The notes beneath the pieces are model-generated. The model was given only the letters and a program-made list of their open reading frames with translations, was not told the origin of the DNA and ran no database searches. The translations under genes were made by a program, and so were the position numbers. 64,000 nt of DNA from a bacterium (lineage in GTDB: Bacteria; UBP6; UBA1177; JAKLFG01): assembly GCA_022709425.1 (NCBI GenBank), contig JAKLIW010000014.1:1-64000 (forward strand), in the 5' to 3' direction. The number at the start of each line of letters is the position of its first letter. Position 1 is the first letter of the stretch. Positions 27,001 through 34,739 of the stretch are shown here, one piece after another.

Positions 27001-28151
27001 CCGCTTCCTTTCGCTCCGCCGCCTAGATCGAGCTGCCCCGGATCCTGCGCTCCCGATGCGGTTATCGTTTGGCCGATGATATCGCCGCCGATATCGCGGA
27101 GCGGCTCCCAGCGGATGCCGTCATAGCTGATGAAATCATTCTTGCCCACCTCTTTGCGGGAGATCATCGCGGCGAGTTCTTTCTCGGGAAAGGGACCGAG
27201 CGTTTCGTTGGTCTGTCGTTTCCGCAGGTATATCTCCTTTCGGGACGGTTCGCCGGGACTATCGTCGGCGCCGAGTTCAGCCAGTTCCTCGGATCCCATG
27301 ATGACGCTTTTTTCGATGATCCTTTTTTCCAGATCGTCGGCCGACATGTCACTGAACAGATCGTGCATGGCATCGTTTCGATCCGCCGTCAGGCCTTCGG
27401 GCGCGCGCGCTTGCTTGCCTTCCGGGCGTTTCTCGATACGAGTGGCCGGTCGCGGTTCCTGCGGTTCCGGTTGCGGTCGCTTTGCCGCCGGCGCGGCCTT
27501 TAATTCAGGCGCTGAAAGGTCGGCCCGCGCAAAATTCCGCGTTTTTTCCTGATCGATGTCCGGCCCGTCCCCCATGTCGTCGAACAGACTGTCTATCAGG
27601 TCTTTCTGCGGAGCGGCGGAAGCTTCTTTCGGTGCGGTGCGAGCGCTGGTCGAATCGGGTATTTGCGGGGATGCGGAGGCGTAATCCTCGTTGCGCTCTA
27701 TAAGAGAATCGACCGCGTTATCGATGGTTTCGGTCGGTATCGTTGCGCTGCCGGTTCTTTCGATCGGCTTTTCCTTGCGCGGATCGGTCGAGCCGGTGCC
27801 GGTCTCTTCGCGATCCGAGGTTATCTGTGAATATTTCCTGCGGAGGGAATCCAGATCAAGAGAGGGCGACCCTTCCGGGCTGCTCGTCGTTTCCGGGATC
27901 GTTCCGGCAGTTGGTTTTACGGTAAGATCGTTGAATAGATCGTCCAGCGAGTCGCCGCCCTGCGTATCGCCGGCCGGCGGCACCGGCTCCGGTTTTGGTG
28001 TTGATGCCGGTTCGGCTGCGGTGCCGAGGGGATCTTTCTTCGCGCGGAACTCGGCGCTACAGACCGAACATTTGACCAGCAGGCCCTTCTCGGGGATGTT
28101 CTTGTCATCGATCGTGTACTGTCTGCTGCATGCGGGGCAAAGGATCTTCAT
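24093..28151 (-). CDS. Zinc-ribbon/GYF/TPR membrane protein
   Basis: A 1352-residue protein. Residues 5-31 form an MJ0042-type zinc ribbon (CPAC...CSVC), followed by a long disordered stretch. A GYF_2-like domain lies near 300-350 (TNETLGPFPEKELAAMI, DFISYDGIRWEPL), a single membrane helix near 470-495, and then roughly twenty TPR-type helical repeats to about 1270. Zinc ribbon plus GYF in one cytoplasmic arm is the layout of GltJ/AgmX of the Myxococcus gliding machinery, though here the outside part is TPR instead of TonB-like. The last 70 residues (AKTLYMEAVSLVESD...YYIKARKLLKKMK) recur in the FHA protein at 30227-32137. It overlaps the CRP-like gene by ATGA. Confidence 0.8.
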   Translation of the reverse strand: MKILCPACSRQYTIDDKNIPEKGLLVKCSVCSAEFRAKKDPLGTAAEPASTPKPEPVPPAGDTQGGDSLDDLFNDLTVKPTAGTIPETTSSPEGSPSLDLDSLRRKYSQITSDREETGTGSTDPRKEKPIERTGSATIPTETIDNAVDSLIERNEDYASASPQIPDSTSARTAPKEASAAPQKDLIDSLFDDMGDGPDIDQEKTRNFARADLSAPELKAAPAAKRPQPEPQEPRPATRIEKRPEGKQARAPEGLTADRNDAMHDLFSDMSADDLEKRIIEKSVIMGSEELAELGADDSPGEPSRKEIYLRKRQTNETLGPFPEKELAAMISRKEVGKNDFISYDGIRWEPLRDIGGDIIGQTITASGAQDPGQLDLGGGAKGSGIKLSLSDHGGAGKGKTSPAAASSSASDLFNDSVATFDDDLLKKRDAVEHTVIPETIGGLADITAPGATEPRPTRRKKKKKSGRALFALKIAIVLMVILSAAGSTAWWYKNRKPKADILEKISETIAESTGTLSDVRESLNRDTRQDYLKSLGILKQYMRSEEVPPAVAGLDAQVKVNLFLSYGKKTEPLETIADRIEAMRTKNPDDPDLIKAIAITLLAMGDPGRATEIVQPYSDKNDPDIMFTLGMAAKARKDIKNAETFFNAGYIASGAKNNKLAFALAELKIAQGDIDGSLAFLNKIISASPYYTKAYLKKAEALAYEKKNIDEAIQFLVALDATVLSQADDTEKARYYAMLGDLNYRKGMIADAIENYKRVISIEKENVKYLSDLAAIYQETNQSALALEHYEKALAVENRYVPAVIGKAEIFVRLKKYNEAFLEIAKIDIDNLQEPRQILRLGNLFHQQNEREKALQLYERSIKIDPALVDGYLGRIFVYLEMNMYDEIRKIVENLGELNKESHSYYLIKGILYHVDGEYKKAEEAFQRSLELNRQDDPRVHYYYGRFLYDRESFAKAAENFAFAVKQSPDDPEYRVSLAEALGKEKRYKEMLAVLEPVEGNQRTHAKAFQLRAEALLRTGDLDGALKEIEKSIRLDAKNSYFFYKKGEILYNRTDLNAAIVAVETALLLDIKSFDSYILFAKILLKKGDFKTAVEKLEEAERIDATNQQVFLLKGILYKNLDNYPDALRNFRKIKKNPDLEKEALLEIGECYLNLEKIEEALKYLIKAVQAGNKTGYRFLARIYYDRGNLDKAATYYRQTLSAFPDDPEPIKQLAYIFKERQKYAKARSYFKRYIKHLKPGDPERQMIEDEIYYSEKNIGGVKLTKIRKEEAEEERVETLEKEGDPFNEEVSAADVEEAKTLYMEAVSLVESDRKGAEKLLKRAMKLAPETNRYYIKARKLLKKMKEEEEDI

Positions 28152-28819
28152 GATTTCCCTTCCTGTTTCACATCGATTCTACTCAAGAGGTTATAGTGGC
28201 CTCTTCCTTGACGTTGCGTCGATCCCGAAAAGAAATAGGCGGCGTTTCGTGTGGCCGAAATGCGCATGCGGAGATGTTCAGCCTCGCGGACCGAGAGGGT
28301 GTCGTCGTTGTCCAATCGTATGTCGCCGAAAGCCGAAGCTCCCGTGAGAAAACACTTGATCGCTTCGGGTGTCGTTTCAAGTAGCGTCGCAAGATCCGTC
28401 AGACCGAGCGGGATCGGGGAAAAAGTTTCGCGTTCTCCCCCCCGCCGCGTATAGGGAAGGAGGGTGCGCAGAAGACGCAGATAGAACGGATTGTCGGTCG
28501 TAAGGGGAGGGGTGGGCTCATGGAGGCGGGCAATGTTGCGCTGGATCGCTATCAGGGCGGCGGCGGGATTACCGGCGAGGAACGATGCCGCTTCGGATTC
28601 GGTCAGGAGATCGAGTATCGTCTCTTCGCTCGCGAATGCAGTATATGTCGCCGGTTTGCGCAGAAAGATGCTCTCTTCGCCGAAGAAATCGCCGTCGGAC
28701 AGATACCAAGAGCGGGTCGTTGTTTCAAGACGAACCTTGCCGGTGCGGATCTGCATCAGAAAAGGGGATATCTCATCGCGACGCAGTATCATCTCTCCTG
28801 CAGCGTAATGTCGTTCCAT
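28148..28819 (-). CDS. CRP/FNR-like regulator (cyclic-nucleotide-binding fold)
   Basis: A 223-residue protein with an N-terminal cNMP-binding-like beta roll: AAGEMILRRDEISPFLMQIRTGKVRLE, then LSDGDFFGEESIFLRKPATYTAFA. The Arg of the classical phosphate cassette is absent, so the ligand is uncertain. A central helix leads to a C-terminal segment LGLTDLATLLETTPEAIKCFL that looks like a reduced winged helix. It may be a DNA-binding regulator or only a ligand sensor. It shares one base with the coaBC stop (TGATG) and four with the TPR gene start (ATGA), so all three are made from one message. Confidence 0.75.
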   Translation of the reverse strand: MERHYAAGEMILRRDEISPFLMQIRTGKVRLETTTRSWYLSDGDFFGEESIFLRKPATYTAFASEETILDLLTESEAASFLAGNPAAALIAIQRNIARLHEPTPPLTTDNPFYLRLLRTLLPYTRRGGERETFSPIPLGLTDLATLLETTPEAIKCFLTGASAFGDIRLDNDDTLSVREAEHLRMRISATRNAAYFFSGSTQRQGRGHYNLLSRIDVKQEGKS

Positions 28820-30021
28820 CAGCCGTTCCGTTTGTGTATCGCTGCGTCATATATGCGCGCGGCAAGCATCTCGCCCAGCGTTCCTTTGGCCATCAGGGGA
28901 AGTTCTTCGGTGCGTTCCGCCGTCACGATGACCACGCGATTCTCGGGGTTGCCGAAGGGATCATGCGCGTCGCTGACCAGATTGGCGATCACCATATCGA
29001 GCTGTTTGCGTTCCCTCTTGCCGCGCGCATTACCAATAAGATCATCCGTCTCGGCGGCGAACCCGACCCGGAAGGTTCGCGCAGACATGAGCGGCAGGGT
29101 CGCCGTCAGGATATCGGCGGTGCTTTCAAGGGCGAGGTTCTTGGTCCGTTCGCCTTTCTTGAGCTTTGAGGGATTTTTAACAGGTGCATAGTCGGCGACC
29201 GCGGCGCTCATGACCAGAATGTCACACTGCGGGGCGAGCTCGGTCACCGCCGCATGCATCTGTGCGGCGCTCACCACCGGTCGCACCGAATAATCGGTCG
29301 GCAACGGCGCGGACAGGTTGCCGGCGACCAGCGTCACGCAGCCTCCCTGACGCCACGCGGCATCGGCGATAGCGCGTCCGGTCGTACCGACGGAACCGTT
29401 GGTAATGAAACGTATCGGATCGATGTACTCGCGCGTTGCGCCGGCCGCGATCAGCCAGCGGAGCGGCTCGGGACGTTTGGGGGAAAGCAGATATTCTATG
29501 CGACGGAAGATGTCCGCCGGTTCCGCCATGCGTCCTTTTCCTTCGGTGCCGCAGGCGAGTTCGCCGGTTCCACAGTCGATGAACCCTACCGATCTCCGTT
29601 CGGCCAGAAGCGCGATGTTGCGGCGGGTCGCCGGGTTATCGTACATCGCAGTGTTCATGCAGGGGGCGAAGAGTATCGGTACGGTGGCCGCCAAAAGAAC
29701 GGTCGAAACGAGATCATCGGCGATACCGCCCGCCGCCTTGGCGATGATGTTGGCGGTGGCGGGGGCGACGACGATCAGATCGACCTCTTGCGCCAGCATG
29801 ATGTGGGCGATCTTCGCCGGGTCATTCGGTTCCCAGAGCCCGAAGAGCGGCGGGCGCCCCGAAAGCGCTTCCCATGTCTCGCGGCCGACGAAGCGCAGAG
29901 AATTTTCGGTGCCGATGATCTGCACCTCGGCGCCCGCCTTGCGCAACAGGCGAAGTAATTGGACCGCTTTGTAGGCGGCGATGGCCCCCGTGACGGCGAG
30001 CGTGATATGTTTTCCTTTCAT
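28819..30021 (-). CDS. coaBC: CoaBC bifunctional enzyme (phosphopantothenate-cysteine ligase/decarboxylase)
   Basis: A 400-residue cytoplasmic flavoenzyme that makes 4'-phosphopantetheine from 4'-phosphopantothenate and cysteine during coenzyme A synthesis. The N-terminal decarboxylase half shows AVTGAIAAYKAVQLLRLLRK, VVAPATANIIAKAAGGIADDL and the substrate-recognition motif CMNTAMYDNPATRRN. The C-terminal ligase half has ITNGSVGTTGRAIADAAWRQGG, SAAVADYAPVKNPSKLKKG and VGFAAETDD. Length is typical. The ATG at 30021 is preferred to the 36-codon longer frame because of agaggt upstream and because CoaBC proteins begin near this Met. It heads the operon with the CRP-like and TPR genes; promoter at 30046-30074. 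Confidence 0.95.
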   Translation of the reverse strand: MKGKHITLAVTGAIAAYKAVQLLRLLRKAGAEVQIIGTENSLRFVGRETWEALSGRPPLFGLWEPNDPAKIAHIMLAQEVDLIVVAPATANIIAKAAGGIADDLVSTVLLAATVPILFAPCMNTAMYDNPATRRNIALLAERRSVGFIDCGTGELACGTEGKGRMAEPADIFRRIEYLLSPKRPEPLRWLIAAGATREYIDPIRFITNGSVGTTGRAIADAAWRQGGCVTLVAGNLSAPLPTDYSVRPVVSAAQMHAAVTELAPQCDILVMSAAVADYAPVKNPSKLKKGERTKNLALESTADILTATLPLMSARTFRVGFAAETDDLIGNARGKRERKQLDMVIANLVSDAHDPFGNPENRVVIVTAERTEELPLMAKGTLGEMLAARIYDAAIHKRNG

Positions 30022-30045
30022 GTCCGGTACCTCTAATGCGCGCCG

Positions 30046-30074
30046 ATTATATATTGTCCCCGCGCGATTGGCAA
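30046..30074 (-). promoter_or_regulatory. Predicted promoter for coaBC operon
   Basis: On the minus strand TTGCCA (30074-30069) and a perfect TATAAT (30051-30046) are 17 bases apart, 25 bases before the coaBC start. Confidence 0.65.
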
Positions 30075-30155
30075 TTTTCCCGGCCCTCGTTTGGGAAAAA
30101 AATTCTAAGGAATTCGGTCGGACCTCCAAGCATAGTATAATTATTCGGCAAATTG

Positions 30156-30183
30156 TTGACTTTCAGGATTCTTTCTGAAAAAT
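30156..30183 (+). promoter_or_regulatory. Weak candidate promoter for the FHA/TPR gene
   Basis: TTGACT (30156-30161) and AAAAAT (30178-30183) with a 16-base spacer. A perfect TATAAT also lies at 30136-30141 but has no recognisable -35 partner. The intergenic region is otherwise featureless. Confidence 0.3.
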
Positions 30184-30226
30184 AGCGGCGACTGTTGTAT
30201 CAAATTGAACCGAAGAGAGGTCTGCC

Positions 30227-32137
30227 ATGGATGAAAAGAAAGTGGAAGGCGGCAAGCCGGGTATCGACAAAGAGTATCTCAAAAAGCTCGCCGAAAAAAT
30301 AAAGGCGGAGAAAGCCAAGAAGGAAGGCGGTCAGCAGGCGGAATCTTCGCTGACGCCCCCGCCCCCGCCTCCGCCACCCCGTCCCACCTCCATGCCCAAA
30401 CCGCCGGCGCCTCCAGCGGGCGTTCCCCTGCTTGGCGATGATGAGGATGAAGGCGAAGGGATGGCCGCCGAAAAGACCGCCATCATCGATCTTGCCTCTC
30501 TTTCGGGTCAGAATGCCGATGCCCGCATCATCATCATGGATGGCAAGGACGAGGGCAAGGCGTTGGAACTCACCCGAGACGAGATAGTCGCCGGTCGCAG
30601 TCTCGACAACGATTTCGTCATCAGCGATATCTCCGTTTCCCGCAAACACTTCAAGATCGTCCGCGACACCGACGGATTCAAGGCTGAAGACATGGGAAGC
30701 GGTAACGGTATCCGCGTCAACGGCAAGAAAGAGACCTCGGTGGTCCTGTTCGACGGCGACCTTATCACCGCGGGCGCTCGTACCATAAAATTTGAGATAC
30801 TGAACGAGACCCTTAAGGGTAAATATTCACGTAAGACCATCAAGGCGGCCGAGGCCGGTGGCGAGGTCGTCGTCAAATCGCGCACACCGGTGGTCGCTTG
30901 GATCGCGATACTCATGGTGTTTGTAGTGGGCGGCGGCGGATTTTATCTGTTCTACACCCAGCAGCAGCAGCAGCAGGCCCTCCAGCTGAAACTTGAGCAG
31001 GAAGACACCCTCGATAATATCGATCAGTTGATAGAAGAAAAGAACTTCGTCGAAGCCGAAAAACTGATAGACGAGTTCCTGTTCAAGTATCCCGGTATCA
31101 AGACCCGGGAGGTGACGAAGAACAAAGATCTTGCCCAAAAAGAGAAGGCGCCTGCCGCCAACTTTGAACAAGGTCGGAAGCGGCTTGCCGAGAATAAACC
31201 CGAAGAGGCCGAAGGCTTTTTCAAGTTGATACCCGATGATTCCCTCTTCTACCCCGAGATGGTCGCCCTCATCGGCAAGGAGAAGGTCGAAGGCTGGGCC
31301 ATAGCGCTCATAGAGGAACTCATTAAGGCGAACAAAACCGACGAGGCGGTCCGCAAGATATCGGCATTGCTCGTCGAGGATCCGGCCAATCAGAAAGCGA
31401 ACGAGCTCATGGCTTCGCTCAAGGCGCAGGTCGGCGCGCAGAAGGTCGAGACCATTCAGACGACCGTCGCGAAAGAGAAAGAAGAAAAGAAAAAGGAACA
31501 GGCGCAAGAGCAGGCCGAACGCGAGAAACGCAAACAGGAACTCATCAGCAAGGGTAAGATCAAGGCGAAGCCGAAACCGCGCCCCGTCGTGGTCAAGAAA
31601 CCCGAACCCAAACCGGTCGTCGAAACAAAGGCCGAATATACAATGGACGACATCCAGAGCGCGATCGACACGTTCGTCTCCAAGGATTTTGACGGCGCCG
31701 TCGCGCGCCTTGAACTCGCGGCGGGCGGCGCTGACGCCAAGGTGAGCAAGAAGGCGAAGGATCTGGTCGAGAAGATCAAGAAGTTCAAGAAGGCCTACGA
31801 CGACAAAGACAGCAAGAAGGCGATCATCTTCGACAAGCAGATATCGGGCGGCAAACTCAAGAGCGAACTGGCCGACCTGAAGAAAGATGCCGGCGGATCC
31901 AAGAAATCGACGGCGAGTGAGGATGAGTTCGCTTCGGGTGGCGGCGATTCCGGATCAAAGAAGTCCTCCGGCGGCGGCGACTATGACGAAGCGAAGGCGA
32001 AGACGCTCTATATGGAGGCGGTGTCGCTCAAGGAATCGGATCCCGATCAGGCAAAAAAGAAATTCAAAGAGGTGCTCACCCTCGTCCCGGCCGACAACAA
32101 GTATTACAAGAAAGCCAAGAAGGCACTCAAGGAATAG
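30227..32137 (+). CDS. FHA-domain membrane protein with TPR-like C-terminus
   Basis: A 636-residue protein. A charged N-terminus and a proline run (PPPPPPPP near 46) lead to an FHA domain at about 115-190 with the key pattern GRSLDNDFVISDISVSRKHF and NGIRVNG, which reads phosphothreonine in partners. A membrane helix lies near 221-245 (WIAILMVFVVGGGGFYLFY), followed by a Gln run. Beyond it come Ala/Lys/Glu-rich coiled or TPR-like helices. The last 50 residues, AKTLYMEAVSLKESDPDQAKKKF...YYKKAKKALKE, repeat the tail of the zinc-ribbon/GYF protein. It has a good ribosome site and converges with the LeuD-like gene. It could be a phospho-dependent assembly factor for an envelope complex. Confidence 0.8.
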   Translation: MDEKKVEGGKPGIDKEYLKKLAEKIKAEKAKKEGGQQAESSLTPPPPPPPPRPTSMPKPPAPPAGVPLLGDDEDEGEGMAAEKTAIIDLASLSGQNADARIIIMDGKDEGKALELTRDEIVAGRSLDNDFVISDISVSRKHFKIVRDTDGFKAEDMGSGNGIRVNGKKETSVVLFDGDLITAGARTIKFEILNETLKGKYSRKTIKAAEAGGEVVVKSRTPVVAWIAILMVFVVGGGGFYLFYTQQQQQQALQLKLEQEDTLDNIDQLIEEKNFVEAEKLIDEFLFKYPGIKTREVTKNKDLAQKEKAPAANFEQGRKRLAENKPEEAEGFFKLIPDDSLFYPEMVALIGKEKVEGWAIALIEELIKANKTDEAVRKISALLVEDPANQKANELMASLKAQVGAQKVETIQTTVAKEKEEKKKEQAQEQAEREKRKQELISKGKIKAKPKPRPVVVKKPEPKPVVETKAEYTMDDIQSAIDTFVSKDFDGAVARLELAAGGADAKVSKKAKDLVEKIKKFKKAYDDKDSKKAIIFDKQISGGKLKSELADLKKDAGGSKKSTASEDEFASGGGDSGSKKSSGGGDYDEAKAKTLYMEAVSLKESDPDQAKKKFKEVLTLVPADNKYYKKAKKALKE

Positions 32138-32251
32138 CTCCCCACAGCGACCGTCCGCCGTATCTTTCCCCGCATCGAACTAATGCTGCTTCTTTCCGAA
32201 GAGCGGGTATTTTCTTATCGGTGTCGGAGGGGATGAATTATCGGGATGGTG

Positions 32252-32761
32252 TCAGACGCAGTTGAGGAGCCCTTTTTTCTCGATGATTTCCTTCTGGACC
32301 GCAGAGAATTTGCGGAAGGTGCCGACCTGTTTTCCCGCCAAACGCATCACGCAGGCGTCGAAGTCGAATTCAATCTCGTTGCCGGTCTTGAGAGCCTCAT
32401 TGTCGACGGCGGTCATCTCGATGATGGGGAATCCGCTGTTGATGGCGTTCCGTTTGTAGATGGCGCCGAATGAGAGCGCGGCGATACCGTACATCCCAAG
32501 CGCGACGAAGCAGTCGACCGCCTGTTGGCGCGAACTGCCCGAGCCGAAATTCTCGCCGGCGACCACCACCATACCCTTTTCGGCGATCTTCGAGAAATTC
32601 TCGTATCCCTTTAAATTATCAAAAGTGTAGGCGCCCATCTTCTCGATATCGACGATGGAAAGATAACGGTTATGGAATATCTGGTCGGTGTCGATATCGC
32701 CGATGAGTTTTCCTGCGGTGTTCCGCAAAACAAAGATCTTCCGCACTGTTTTTCCGTCCAT
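32252..32761 (-). CDS. leuD: 3-isopropylmalate dehydratase small subunit-like (LeuD family)
   Basis: A 169-residue aconitase-type swivel domain. Diagnostic blocks are GDIDTDQIFHNRYLS near the N-terminus and GENFGSGSSRQQAVDCFVALG, which position the substrate over the iron-sulfur cluster of the large subunit. FGAIYKRNAINSGFPIIE follows. The partner large subunit is not nearby, so isopropylmalate, homoaconitate or a related hydro-lyase substrate cannot be distinguished. The ATG at 32761 is preferred; its ribosome site (ggggga) lies inside the last codons of the triple-DsbA gene, with the stop and start one base apart. It is probably the last gene of the EF-G-like/DsbA/LeuD unit. Confidence 0.85.
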   Translation of the reverse strand: MDGKTVRKIFVLRNTAGKLIGDIDTDQIFHNRYLSIVDIEKMGAYTFDNLKGYENFSKIAEKGMVVVAGENFGSGSSRQQAVDCFVALGMYGIAALSFGAIYKRNAINSGFPIIEMTAVDNEALKTGNEIEFDFDACVMRLAGKQVGTFRKFSAVQKEIIEKKGLLNCV

Positions 32762-32762
32762 G

Positions 32763-34712
32763 TTACTTTTTCCCCCCAAGAAGTTCCTCTATCATGATCT
32801 TGAGTCGTTCGGTCGATTGCGGGCCGCTGATCTTCTTGCCGTTTACAAACAACACCGGGACTGCGCGCACGCCGTTCTTCGAAGCTTCGGCGCGATCCTC
32901 GGCCAGAGATTCGGTGACTGCGGCGGAGGTCATGGCGGTCCGTATCTTTGCCCAGTCGAGCTTCAATTCCTTGGCGTACCGTTCAAAAAAAGTATCGGCG
33001 CTGCCGCCGGTCGTCCATTCCGTCTGCGTGGCAAAGAGTCTTGCTCGAAGCAGTTGATGTGTATCGTCGCCGTGGATGGTTTTGGCGGCCAGAAGTAATC
33101 GCGCCGCCGGTTCGGCATAGGGATGCTGTTTGCCGAGAGGGAACTGTTTGTAGATCACGCGGATCGCGTCTTTGTGTTTCTCCCGCAGGGCGTCGACTGC
33201 GGCCGATACCTTGGCGCAGGGCGGGCATTGCAGATCGGAGAATTCCACGATGGTTATCGGCGCGCTCTTTTTGCCCAGCGACGGTTCTTGTCCGGTAAGC
33301 TTGATCGCGAATACCTTGTCGGGATCCTCCGGCGCGGCTTGATTTATAAAGACGGCATCTTTCCCGTCTTTGATCAGTTCCTGATACAGCGCGTCGCCGC
33401 GTAGGCCCTTTTCCATGAAAGGACGCGCCCGATCCAGCTCTTCCCGGATCGTGGTGCGGAAGGTTTCCAAGGGGAAGGCGCCGCTTGCGTATCGTCCGTT
33501 GATGAAGATGCCGGGGGTGCCGCGGACGCCGATGGCATCGGCAAAGGCCAGATCGCGATGAATGATCTCCATCGTGCGCGGGTCATCCATGTCTTTCTTA
33601 AATTTCTGCACATCGAGCTGCAACGCCTGCGCCGCGCCGTCAAGGTATTGATCGAAATTATTTTCCTTTTTCCAGGCGGTTTGTTCGGCAAAAAGACGAT
33701 CGTGCATTTCCCAGAATTTCTCCTGACGGCCTGCCGCCAATGCGGCCTTTGCGGCGGGTACCGCGAAGTTGTGGAACTTGAGCGGCAGGTTGACGAATAC
33801 CAGCCGCAACTGATCGCGGAACTCTTTTTGGAGTTCGGTCATGTCGGCGTGGAAACGCGCGCAGAACGGGCATTCCAGATCGGTAAAGAGGATGATGGTG
33901 ATCGGAGCATCCGTCGGGCCTTTCGTGGGGGAATGGGAGGGTACAGTGACGGCATAGATGTCTTTGGGCACGACCGGCAAGGGGCGTTTGGGGGGAACAT
34001 AGCGGCTCAGTCCGTTCTTGATGATCTCCGTGTAGACATCGCTCACGCCGTTCTTTTTAAGGGCTTCTCCTTTTGCCAATTCATCGGCCACCAGCCGTTC
34101 GAGTTGTTCGGTGTTCGCGCCCGAAAGACGGCGACCGTTGACAAAAAGGGTCGGGGTGCCGCGTACGCCGAACGTGTTCCCCTGCGTGATATCCTCGTGA
34201 AGTCTGCGGTCCGTTTCAGGGTCGGCGTAGTCTTTTGCGAACTGTTCGGGATCAAGTTCGATCTCTTTTGCCCACAGAGCTATGTTTTCCTCGGTTATCG
34301 ATTGGCCGTTCTCAAAGAGTTTCCGGTACATCTCGGGAAATTTACCCTGTTTCTCGGCGGCGATGGACGCTTTGGCGGCATGGCGCGCCTCCCGGTGGGT
34401 GGCGAGAGGATAGTGCTTGTAGACATACGCCAATTTTCCCTGATATTGTTTTTGGAGCCGTTCCATGGTCTCGAAGGCGCGCTTGGAGAAGGGGCATTCG
34501 AAGTCGGAGAAATTGATCACGGTGACCGGCGCGGTGCGTTCGCCAATGAGGAGAGAAGAGGCGATCTCTATCTGGTATATCTCCTCCTTTTTCTCCTGTT
34601 CCGGTTTGGCCATGTCCGGCGCCGAGCTCTCTTCCTTCTTTTTGCATGCGGTAAAAAAGATCGCCGCAGTCATAAAGAGCATGAGAAAAACATGAGATAT
34701 GGGCCGTATCAC
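32763..34712 (-). CDS. Lipoprotein with three tandem DsbA-like thioredoxin modules
   Basis: A 649-residue predicted lipoprotein (lipobox FFTAC at 19-23, followed by a charged linker) carrying three DsbA/Thioredoxin_4 units in a row. Unit 1 has C73-P-F-S76, so its second cysteine is lost. Unit 2 has CPFC near 280. Unit 3 has CPPC near 496. Each unit retains the cis-proline loop (RGTPTLFVNG, RGTPGIFING, RAVPVLFVNG). Units 2 and 3 should oxidise, reduce or isomerise disulfides in exported proteins; unit 1 may be a monothiol or binding module. The GTG start has gggaggga upstream. It lies 27 bases behind the EF-G-like gene and next to leuD. A disulfide carrier fits the Cys-rich secreted proteins in this window. 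Confidence 0.85.
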   Translation of the reverse strand: MIRPISHVFLMLFMTAAIFFTACKKKEESSAPDMAKPEQEKKEEIYQIEIASSLLIGERTAPVTVINFSDFECPFSKRAFETMERLQKQYQGKLAYVYKHYPLATHREARHAAKASIAAEKQGKFPEMYRKLFENGQSITEENIALWAKEIELDPEQFAKDYADPETDRRLHEDITQGNTFGVRGTPTLFVNGRRLSGANTEQLERLVADELAKGEALKKNGVSDVYTEIIKNGLSRYVPPKRPLPVVPKDIYAVTVPSHSPTKGPTDAPITIILFTDLECPFCARFHADMTELQKEFRDQLRLVFVNLPLKFHNFAVPAAKAALAAGRQEKFWEMHDRLFAEQTAWKKENNFDQYLDGAAQALQLDVQKFKKDMDDPRTMEIIHRDLAFADAIGVRGTPGIFINGRYASGAFPLETFRTTIREELDRARPFMEKGLRGDALYQELIKDGKDAVFINQAAPEDPDKVFAIKLTGQEPSLGKKSAPITIVEFSDLQCPPCAKVSAAVDALREKHKDAIRVIYKQFPLGKQHPYAEPAARLLLAAKTIHGDDTHQLLRARLFATQTEWTTGGSADTFFERYAKELKLDWAKIRTAMTSAAVTESLAEDRAEASKNGVRAVPVLFVNGKKISGPQSTERLKIMIEELLGGKK

Positions 34713-34739
34713 CGGATCCCTCCCTACGATGCGTGCGTG

